Assembly: GCA_017509715.1 (NCBI GenBank)
Contig: JAFWOU010000033.1
Span: forward strand, 1 to 57,235
DNA length: 57,235 bases
Direction: 5' to 3'
Source: Paludibacteraceae bacterium
GTDB taxonomy: Bacteria; Bacteroidota; Bacteroidia; Bacteroidales; Paludibacteraceae
Shown here: in pieces, positions 49,864 to 56,264 of the stretch
How positions within the stretch are numbered: the first letter of the stretch is position 1
Layout: every line of letters begins with the position of its first letter
The notes under the pieces: model-generated
What the model was told of the DNA's origin: nothing
Databases searched by the model: none
Seen by the model: only the letters and a program-made list of their open reading frames with translations
Translations under genes and position numbers: made by a program

Positions 49864-51395
49864 TCCCAACCATTAAAGATTTCGGGGCCATAGATGTTAT
49901 CCTCGGAAGGATCGTGGAGTGGCGACCAGAGTTGTGCGAAGAAAGGATTCTGACGGGCGACGCGGTCCCAATGCCAGGGGATTTGCTTATCCTTGGGTTC
50001 GTGGGCATAGGGATACGGCATGTCGTAGGGCGACCAGTGTCCGCCGAGCAGGATCAGTCGGCGTCCGGCATGGAAGGTACGACCCTCGGCATCCTGCCAG
50101 GTATCGTTGCCCAGGTACTTACCACCGCGGAAAGCAGCTGCCTTCTGGAGTTCGGCATCGGTGAGACTATCGATATCTTTCGACTCGTCGTAGCCATGAT
50201 CCAGGAGCACGGGTGTCTCGCTGGGATGCGAGACGTCGAAATGCTTCCAATCAGGGATGGCCTTATACGCCTCCAGAGTACCATAATAGGCAGCGACGCG
50301 CTTTCTCGCCCTTTCGCCATTCGTCCCTTCGCCTTTCGCCTCTTTGATCCACCACTGCGTACCATGCTCCTTGCAATTCGCCATAAACCACATCGCGGCT
50401 TTCACGCAATGCGGGAAAAGCTTGGCAATATGTGTGCGGGCGGCGAACTTAATACCGCCGGGTAGGGATTCGGCACGGGCCATCCGGGCGAAGTATTCCT
50501 TCACCGGCACGTTGGCACGGAAATGGAGCAGCTCCTCCAGGCGGTCGCCATCGATATACCACATACCGTGGAAATTGCGGGTAGTAAACCAGCGGGCGTT
50601 AAAGATCTGCTCGGGTTTCGGACAACCGATGGCATCCAGCAGGAGGCACTCGAACTCATAGTTGCTGAGTCGGTACTCGGCACCGGAACCGATATTATAG
50701 TAGCGGCACCAGAACTCGGCCGGCACTTCGGGACGGCATACGCGTTCCAGGAGTCGACCGCTATCCTCTACGGTAGCCCACTCCAGCACGCCGCGGATGG
50801 GGACGTGGAACATGATGGGGTCGTAGTTGCGCAGGATAGCCGGATAGAGGATACCCGACTGACGGAGGCTCACCCAGCGGCGGATGCCGGAGTCGGTGAT
50901 GATACGCTCGGCCTGAGCCTTGGTGAGTCCGTAGTGGTCGTAGGCGGAGACGCAGATAGGATCGCCTGCGCGTCCCCAATGGAGGGGTTCGCGGCGGTCA
51001 CCCATCTGGGCTACCGAACCGATATAGACCACCTTAGGTTGCCGATCCTCGGGTTGGGCGAGTACGGCGCGGGTGATATTCTCGGCTGCCGATATATTGG
51101 TACGCAGCGTAGCGCGGGGACGATAGTCGGCCTGCGGAGACACCATGCCGCCGACGTGCAGCACGATATCGGCACCGGTAACGCCTTGGAGCACATCCTC
51201 GTAGCGAGTCAGGTCGCCCCATATAATGGTTAAAGGCGAATGGTTAGCGGCTAATGGGGCGAGCAAAGCCTTGTTTTTTTGGCTCGGACGAGCCAGGATA
51301 CGCAGGTCGTATTGATCGGGGCGCTGCAGGATTTCCATCATACCTGCATAGCCCATGGTACCGGTAGCACCGGTCAGAAAAACGGTTGTCTTCAT
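49860..51395 (-). CDS. Extended SDR (NAD-dependent epimerase/dehydratase family)
   Basis: This 511-residue protein has an N-terminal Rossmann domain with TGATGTMGYAGMMEIL at residues 8-23, VVYIGSVAQMGDR near 130 and a YGLTKAQAE catalytic Tyr-x3-Lys. The C-terminal 200 residues are not recognised but contain several Trp- and His-rich blocks (HVSHPSE-like, IPWHWDRVARQNPFF). A hydrophilic stretch near residue 360 (AKGEGTNGERARK) is coded by repeats of the TTTCGCC type (50302-50343 on the plus strand), which is unusual inside a gene. It follows the antiporter gene after 45 bp and overlaps the helicase start. The substrate is unknown. Confidence 0.75.
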   Translation of the reverse strand: MKTTVFLTGATGTMGYAGMMEILQRPDQYDLRILARPSQKNKALLAPLAANHSPLTIIWGDLTRYEDVLQGVTGADIVLHVGGMVSPQADYRPRATLRTNISAAENITRAVLAQPEDRQPKVVYIGSVAQMGDRREPLHWGRAGDPICVSAYDHYGLTKAQAERIITDSGIRRWVSLRQSGILYPAILRNYDPIMFHVPIRGVLEWATVEDSGRLLERVCRPEVPAEFWCRYYNIGSGAEYRLSNYEFECLLLDAIGCPKPEQIFNARWFTTRNFHGMWYIDGDRLEELLHFRANVPVKEYFARMARAESLPGGIKFAARTHIAKLFPHCVKAAMWFMANCKEHGTQWWIKEAKGEGTNGERARKRVAAYYGTLEAYKAIPDWKHFDVSHPSETPVLLDHGYDESKDIDSLTDAELQKAAAFRGGKYLGNDTWQDAEGRTFHAGRRLILLGGHWSPYDMPYPYAHEPKDKQIPWHWDRVARQNPFFAQLWSPLHDPSEDNIYGPEIFNGWE

Positions 51396-51410
51396 TTATA
51401 GTATATTAGT

Positions 51411-51444
51411 TTTCAGCCTTCAGCCTTCAGCCTTCAGCCATCAG
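51411..51444. repeat. TTCAGCC spacer repeat
   Basis: Four to five copies of a 7-bp TTCAGCC unit plus a TCAGCCATCAG end, in the 45-bp spacer between the antiporter and SDR genes. The last unit includes the antiporter stop codon. Confidence 0.7.
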
Positions 51445-53042
51445 TTTTTTGTTATTTTCTTCCATAGGTCGCGGAAGAAGTCCTTAGTATTGGTCAGCAT
51501 TTGGATACTCCATTGGCTCTCGTCCTCGGCCTGCATCTGCTGCTGGTATTGATAAGCCATCTCGACGTCGTTGTCGGTGATGACAAGCAGTTGGTCCCCC
51601 GCCTGGAGTTCGCTCTGCCCGGTAGGCACGAAAAAGTCTTCGCCGCGTCGCACCATGATGACCAGAGTATGGGACGGGATCTGAAGGTCGCGCAGCCGGC
51701 ATCCGCCGAGCATCATGTCGTCGGTGACTTCAATCTCAGTAGCGGAAGATTCGATCTCTTCGGGCAGGTCAATATCGAAATGCACGAGTCGCTTCAACTG
51801 CGGCGGATCGACAGCCAGATCGAGCTTGCGGGCCACACGCGTGATGGTAGTGCCTTGCACCAACAACGACACAAGCGTACAGAGGAAAACGACATTGAAG
51901 AGCATGTCGGCATGCTCAACGCCTTCGGCCAGACACATGATGGCAAAGATGATGGGCACAGCGCCCTTGAGGCCTACCCAGCTGAGCATCATCTTATCCT
52001 TGATGTTATATTGGCGGAACGGTGCCATGCATAGCAGCACGGCCAGCGGACGCGAGATAAAGATCATGACCACACTGATGATAAAGCACGGCAGCAGTAC
52101 CTGCCAATGCAGCAACTCCAGCGGACGAACCAGCAGACCCAACATGAGGAACATGACCAGTTGGCTGAGCCAGGTCAGGCCGTCGAAGAACGACTTAGTC
52201 TGGCGCTTGCGCGTGAACTTGGAGTTACCTATGATGAGTCCCCCTACATAAACAGCCAGATAGGGGTTGCCCTTCAGGAAGAAGGTCATGGAGAAGATGA
52301 ATATGCAGGACGTGAGCACCATGATCGAATAGAGCGACTCGTTGGCCAGTTGCACCTCACGCATCAGTCGAACGACGCCCTTGCCAAAGGCAAAACCCAG
52401 GACGGCACCCATGACCAGTTGCACCACGATATCTTGCACGATAGTCAGTCCGCTGACCTCGGCAGAGCCCGAGAGGCAGACGCCGATCATTGTGGAGGTG
52501 AGCACATAGGCCATCGGGTCGTTGGCACCAGATTCCAGCTCCAGGATCGGTCGCAAGCCATGCTTGAGGTTTATGCCATTGGTGCGCATGATCGAGAATA
52601 CGGATGCCGAATCGGTGGACGAGAGCGTCGAGGCCATGAGCAGGGCAGAAGCCACACTAATAGAGACCAAGGCATTCATCCAGCCGAAGATATAATAGAC
52701 GATCATGCCCGTTACGGCGGCCGTGATCAGTACGCCAAGAGTAGCCAGCGTGACACCCTGCGCCATGACGGGATTGATGTCGCGAAGCTTGGTATCCATG
52801 CCACCGGAGAATAGGATGACACAAAGCGCTACGGAAGAGAGCGCCTCAGCCGACGACACGTTGAGCATATAGCCCACACCGTCGTCGTTGAAGATCCGTC
52901 CGATACCGTCCGGACCGAACAGCATACCCACCGTCAGAAACAGCAGCAGGGCAGGTACACCGAATTTATAGCCTATTTTGTCTGCGATGATGCTGAAGAA
53001 GAACAGCATCGACAACACCAGCAGCACCAGTTCGACCTGCAT
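51441..53042 (-). CDS. K+/H+ (CPA1-type) antiporter with TrkA-C domain
   Basis: This 533-residue membrane protein has about 12 hydrophobic segments over residues 1-400 and then a cytoplasmic TrkA-C-like regulatory domain (about 425-505). The transport core has LMASTLSSTDSASVFSI and LELESGANDPMAYVLT, the CPA1 ion-binding segment with the Asp of the exchange site (ND pair). The TrkA-C part includes GGCRLRDLQIPSHTLVIMVRRG and LQAGDQLLVI. It matches NhaP2/CvrA-type potassium/proton antiporters. The start is 1 bp after the thioredoxin stop. The likely role is control of internal K+ and pH. Confidence 0.9.
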   Translation of the reverse strand: MQVELVLLVLSMLFFFSIIADKIGYKFGVPALLLFLTVGMLFGPDGIGRIFNDDGVGYMLNVSSAEALSSVALCVILFSGGMDTKLRDINPVMAQGVTLATLGVLITAAVTGMIVYYIFGWMNALVSISVASALLMASTLSSTDSASVFSIMRTNGINLKHGLRPILELESGANDPMAYVLTSTMIGVCLSGSAEVSGLTIVQDIVVQLVMGAVLGFAFGKGVVRLMREVQLANESLYSIMVLTSCIFIFSMTFFLKGNPYLAVYVGGLIIGNSKFTRKRQTKSFFDGLTWLSQLVMFLMLGLLVRPLELLHWQVLLPCFIISVVMIFISRPLAVLLCMAPFRQYNIKDKMMLSWVGLKGAVPIIFAIMCLAEGVEHADMLFNVVFLCTLVSLLVQGTTITRVARKLDLAVDPPQLKRLVHFDIDLPEEIESSATEIEVTDDMMLGGCRLRDLQIPSHTLVIMVRRGEDFFVPTGQSELQAGDQLLVITDNDVEMAYQYQQQMQAEDESQWSIQMLTNTKDFFRDLWKKITKN

Positions 53043-53043
53043 C

Positions 53044-53478
53044 TTACTTCTTGGATTTGTCGGCCGGCTTGAGCAGGAACTGCTCGATGATCTCCTCTAT
53101 CTGCTCCTGAGGGTAGAGTCCCACGAGTATCTGGGGCTTGCCGTACATGGGGATATAGAGCACCTGCGGGATGCTGGAGATATTGAACAGCGCCGCCAGT
53201 TCGCGCTCGCGCTCGGTATCGACCTTATAGAAGATGACGCGGCCCTTGTATTTCTCGCTCAGGGTCTCCATGATCGGGGCGAGACGTTTGCAGGGTCCGC
53301 ACCAGGTGGTATAGAAGTCGATAATAGCCGGACGCTTACCCACATACTGCCAGTCGCGGTTCTTGGTATAGTCAAACACTTTCTCCTTGAACTGCGCCGT
53401 GGTGAGGTACTGTACTTCGGCCTGCACAGGCAGCGCCAGCAGGAGCGCCGCGAGGCATAAAAACATCAATTTACGCAT
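53044..53478 (-). CDS. Exported thioredoxin-fold protein
   Basis: This is a 144-residue thioredoxin with a signal peptide (to about LPVQA), so it works in the periplasm. The active site is WCGPC (Cys60, Cys63) after IIDFYTTWCGPCK, and the cis-Pro loop is in ISSIPQVLYIPM. The order of strands and helices is that of thioredoxin. It probably reduces or swaps disulfides in exported proteins. It is the first gene of the minus-strand set with the antiporter, SDR and helicase, with a promoter at 53497-53529. Confidence 0.92.
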   Translation of the reverse strand: MRKLMFLCLAALLLALPVQAEVQYLTTAQFKEKVFDYTKNRDWQYVGKRPAIIDFYTTWCGPCKRLAPIMETLSEKYKGRVIFYKVDTERERELAALFNISSIPQVLYIPMYGKPQILVGLYPQEQIEEIIEQFLLKPADKSKK

Positions 53479-53496
53479 AATTATCCATTTTACGCC

Positions 53497-53546
53497 GCAA
53501 AGTTACGAAAAAATTTGCAGAAGTGCAAAAAAAATAGTATTTTTGC
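53497..53546. promoter_or_regulatory. Interleaved divergent promoters, thioredoxin / aroB
   Basis: Minus strand: TTTG (53529-53526), 20 bp, TAACTTTGC (53505-53497), for thioredoxin. Plus strand: TTTG (53514-53517), 20 bp, TATTTTTGC (53538-53546), for aroB. The two -7 boxes are 32 bp apart, as at 23571-23620. Confidence 0.75.
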
Positions 53547-53567
53547 GCCGTTTTATGCGAATATAGT

Positions 53568-54647
53568 ATGATTACAGACGATATTTTTCTGGAACTGCAC
53601 CGTATTTTGCCCCGTTTTGCGGATGAGCAGGTGTTTTTAATCACCGATGAGAACGTAGCGCATCATTGCTTGCCGCGCTTCATGGAGCAGATAGCCGATT
53701 TCGGGACGCTGATGCTGAATACGCTGCAGCGTCACACCCTGGTTTTGCCGGCCGGAGAGGGAGAGAAGAACCTCAAGACGGTCTGCCAGATCTGGGACTG
53801 GCTGCAGGCGGAGGGCGCTACGCGGCGGAGCATTGTATTGCTGCTGGGCGGAGGCGTCGTGACCGACACGGGCGGCTTTGCGGCAGGATGCTATCAGCGG
53901 GGTATCGCCTTTGTGAACATACCCACTACCCTACTCTCGATCGTGGATGCCTCGGATGGCGGCAAGACGGGGATTGACTATGGCGGGCTGAAGAACCAGA
54001 TCGGGCTGTTCCGTCCGGCCGAAGAGAATATCATCTGGTTGCCATTCCTGCGCAGCCTGCCGGCCGAGGAGTTCTTGTCGGGTTGGGCCGAGATGATCAA
54101 GCATGCGTTGATAGCCAGTCCGCTGGAGTGGAACAGGTTGCTGGGATTTGACCTGGAAGAGTATATGACCCGGCCGGACGAGGCGCTGGAGGAGGAGTTC
54201 AGGGCCATACTGATGCGATCGATGGAGATCAAGCGCTATGTGGTGGAGATGGATCCGGAGGAGCAGGATATGCGCCGGGTGCTGAACCTGGGTCATACGG
54301 TAGGCCATGCGCTGGAGTCGGTACTGATCGAGCGCGGAGAGCCGCGTCCGCACGGGTATTGCGTGCTATGGGGCATGGTGGCGGAGCTGTATTTGAGTCA
54401 CGTGGCGCTGGGATTTCCGGAGGCCGTACTCTCGCAGCTAAGTCGCTATATGAAAGACTATTACGGTGCGCCGGGATTTACGTGCAAGGAGTATGACAAG
54501 CTCTTGGAGCGCATGCGGCACGACAAGAAGAACACCGACGAACGGATCAGTTTCACCCTGCTGCGCCATATAGGCAGTCCTGCTGTGGGCAGCCACGTGA
54601 CGGACGACGAGATACGCGAGGCGCTGGACTATCTCTTCTCGCTCTGA
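53568..54647 (+). CDS. aroB: 3-dehydroquinate synthase
   Basis: This 359-residue NAD- and metal-dependent enzyme makes 3-dehydroquinate in the shikimate pathway. LVLPAGEGEKNLKTVCQI, GGGVVTDTGGFAAGCYQRG, NIPTTLLSIVDASDGGKTGID and LNLGHTVGHALE (metal ligands) are the conserved blocks. LKNQIGLF and the metal-binding Glu in SGWAEMIKHALI are present. Residues TDT and the D in DASDGGKTG are small departures from the commoner forms (for example DASVGGKTG). Nothing indicates loss of function. It is a single gene with its own promoter. Confidence 0.95.
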   Translation: MITDDIFLELHRILPRFADEQVFLITDENVAHHCLPRFMEQIADFGTLMLNTLQRHTLVLPAGEGEKNLKTVCQIWDWLQAEGATRRSIVLLLGGGVVTDTGGFAAGCYQRGIAFVNIPTTLLSIVDASDGGKTGIDYGGLKNQIGLFRPAEENIIWLPFLRSLPAEEFLSGWAEMIKHALIASPLEWNRLLGFDLEEYMTRPDEALEEEFRAILMRSMEIKRYVVEMDPEEQDMRRVLNLGHTVGHALESVLIERGEPRPHGYCVLWGMVAELYLSHVALGFPEAVLSQLSRYMKDYYGAPGFTCKEYDKLLERMRHDKKNTDERISFTLLRHIGSPAVGSHVTDDEIREALDYLFSL

Positions 54648-54809
54648 TCGGGACGTAATATATTTAATGTACGCGCGTATATGGGCGCGTGAGGAGAAAA
54701 GTGAGCCTGAATCGCTTCACGAAATTACGTTCGCAGTAACCTGCAAACACCAAATTTTAGCCGCTAAAACTCTTTTTATGCAAGCATATTAAATTTTTAT
54801 CGTCAAAAA

Positions 54810-54842
54810 TTTGCATATTTGATTTTTTTGTTGTAATTTTGC
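54810..54842 (+). promoter_or_regulatory. Promoter of the truncated DUF1016 leader
   Basis: TTTG (54810-54813), 20 bp, TAATTTTGC (54834-54842). A leader of about 190 nt follows. Upstream (54648-54809) nothing recognisable is seen apart from a short CGCG-type inverted repeat near 54678. Confidence 0.72.
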
Positions 54843-54892
54843 AGTCGATTTTGGAAAAGCAGAAGTACCAACGGTTAAGACACTACTTTTGT

Positions 54893-54964
54893 ATGAACAA
54901 GGTTACACTATATCAGCACTATATCTCCGGCCTCATGGCTGCGAGTGGTGTAGTACGCCGGTAG
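54893..54964 (+). other. 23-codon upstream reading frame in the leader
   Basis: Short frame MNKVTLYQHYISGLMAASGVVRR followed by TAG. It is in the same frame as the downstream DUF1016 gene, separated by the TAG and 26 open codons. It overlaps a CCGGC (54927-54931) / GCCGG (54957-54961) stem. It could be a leader peptide or a relic of a longer gene. Coding is unproven. Confidence 0.3.
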
Positions 54965-54974
54965 AAACAGAACT

Positions 54975-54997
54975 CGAAAAGGTTTTGTTTCTTTTCG
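54975..54997 (+). terminator. Possible attenuator/terminator hairpin in the leader
   Basis: CGAAAAG (54975-54981), 9-base loop, CTTTTCG (54991-54997), followed by TTTTAT. It lies before the DUF1016 ATG, so it could stop transcription in the leader or end a small RNA of about 150 nt. Confidence 0.45.
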
Positions 54998-55042
54998 TTT
55001 TATAAAGGGGAGGAAACAGAGCAAAAAACGAACACAAAAAAG

Positions 55043-55486
55043 ATGGAACAGATAATAAAAGCAGATTATGCGCAAGCGGTAAAGGCGATTAAGCAAGCTA
55101 TTGTGGTTTGCCGTTATCGTGCAGCTCGTCAGATGAACGGCGAGGTATTGGGCTTGTACTATTCCATCGGAAAATACATTTCGGAGCAAAGCCGCAATGC
55201 GCAATGGGGAACGAACGCTATTCAAACCATCTCTAACCAACTGCAACAAGAATTGCCGGGACTGAAGGGATTTTCGGAAACAAACATCAAAAAAATGCGT
55301 TTGTTTTATGAGGCTTGGGCACCCGCATTTGAAATTCGTTCGGCAGTGTCGGCCGAATTTACATTGACAGAAGAAACCACTAACATTCAGCCATTTACAT
55401 TTCGGTCAACAGTGTCGGCCGAAATTGAAGAACCTGACACATATAAGGCTCTACCTTCCGCAGAGGAATTGAGAAAACTATTGTAG
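55043..55486 (+). CDS. Truncated DUF1016 protein (N-terminal domain only)
   Basis: This 147-residue protein matches the helical DUF1016 N-terminal domain: LYYSIGKYISEQSRNAQWG and LPGLKGFSETNIKKMRLFYEA line up with FNWELGRDL and GFSARNLWRMKQWYLFY of the full protein at 3982-5208. After that domain comes a linker with the repeated word RSAVSAEF (99-106) and RSTVSAEI (121-128), at the same place as the KLPQ repeat of the other copy. The protein then stops, so the PDDEXK nuclease part is missing and no remnant of it is seen downstream. A GGGGAGG before the ATG could act as ribosome site. It may be a dead remnant or a small DNA/protein-binding piece. Confidence 0.8.
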   Translation: MEQIIKADYAQAVKAIKQAIVVCRYRAARQMNGEVLGLYYSIGKYISEQSRNAQWGTNAIQTISNQLQQELPGLKGFSETNIKKMRLFYEAWAPAFEIRSAVSAEFTLTEETTNIQPFTFRSTVSAEIEEPDTYKALPSAEELRKLL

Positions 55487-55529
55487 AGATCTAAAAAAGA
55501 GGCCAAGTGGGCAGCTGTGCGAGGGGAGA

Positions 55530-55678
55530 TGACGCTATGTCGCCGTTGACGGGATGGGAGAATGAGACTATGAGACTTTGGTGAGACTCTGTAATAGGAT
55601 GAAGGACAGAGAGTTAGGAAGAAAGTCTCAAAGTCTCACGAAAAAAAAACAAAAAAGCGACATAGCGACATAGCGTCA
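55530..55678. repeat. Nested inverted repeat of short words
   Basis: Outer arms TGACGCTATGTCGC (55530-55543) and GCGACATAGCGTCA (55665-55678) are perfect 14-bp inverse copies. Inner arms TGAGACTTTG (55571-55580) and CAAAGTCTCA (55629-55638) are perfect 10-bp copies. The words GCGACATA and GTCTCA are also repeated in tandem. It belongs to the gene-free stretch 55487-56264, which also has GGACAxxATGGAC-type repeats at 55765-55796. Confidence 0.75.
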
Positions 55679-55854
55679 CGAAAAAAATAGAAGTTTGCCA
55701 CTTTGCCACGACAAAATTTAAAAAGTGTCTCAGAGTCTCAAGTGTCTCATGAAAAAATGAAAAGGACATTATGGACGAAAAGGACAAAATGGACAGGGAG
55801 AAATTGTAAAGGTGAAAGGTGATTGTTAGGATGTGATTATGGAGTGATAATGGG

Positions 55855-55946
55855 AATGGTCTAGGATTACCCTTACTTGCCCCTTACTTACCATTACTCA
55901 ACCATTACTCTGGTATTACTTAGGTATTACTTAGGTATTACTCAAG
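55855..55946. repeat. 11-bp tandem array with shared GGTCTAGGATTA flank
   Basis: AATGGTCTAGGATTA (55855-55869) is followed by seven 11-bp units without indels (55870-55946): CCCTTACTTGC, CCCTTACTTAC, CATTACTCAAC, CATTACTCTGG, two identical TATTACTTAGG, and TATTACTCAAG. The flank and first 20 bp are identical to parts of the element at 33634-33713. Confidence 0.85.
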
Positions 55947-55977
55947 AATGAGGCAAGAAAAGAAAGGTATAGTGCCA

Positions 55978-56149
55978 GCTCGCGCACTTAAAAGAGCGAG
56001 ATATGAACCTTGACATATTCGGACGCCGCCTTGGCAAGCCAATTCCCCCGAATACGGGGAGGCGGCTTATCACATTTGCCTTGGCTTGCGCCGGATAACA
56101 TATTTTCGTTCATAGTTCATTTGTGCGAGCACATGCTCTATAAACGAAA
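55978..56149. other. Highly structured intergenic segment, possible RNA or element end
   Basis: Several perfect stems lie close together. CTCGC/GCGAG is at 55979-56000. GCCGCC (56025-56030) pairs with GGCGGC (56061-56066) and encloses two hairpins, TTGGCAAGCCAA (56031-56042) and CCCCG/CGGGG (56046-56059). A long hairpin joins TTTCGTT (56104-56110) and ATAG to CTAT and AACGAAA (56143-56149), with an inner TGTGC/GCACA. GCAAGCCAA also has an inverse copy at 56082-56090. No known RNA family is recognised and strand is unclear. Confidence 0.4.
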
Positions 56150-56206
56150 CTACGTCTGCAGACCACTGTCTGCCGGCAAATGCGACCTTTGATGTATTGA
56201 CATAAA

Positions 56207-56229
56207 ACAAGCGGCAACCCGCTGCTTGT
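56207..56229 (-). terminator. Terminator of the DUF4143 ATPase gene
   Basis: Minus strand: ACAAGCAGC, loop GGGTT, GCCGCTTGT (one G-T pair), followed by TTTTATG. It lies 36 bp after the ATPase stop. Confidence 0.72.
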
Positions 56230-56264
56230 TGGATTACCGCTTGATAAAAGTGTATTGAGGTTTA

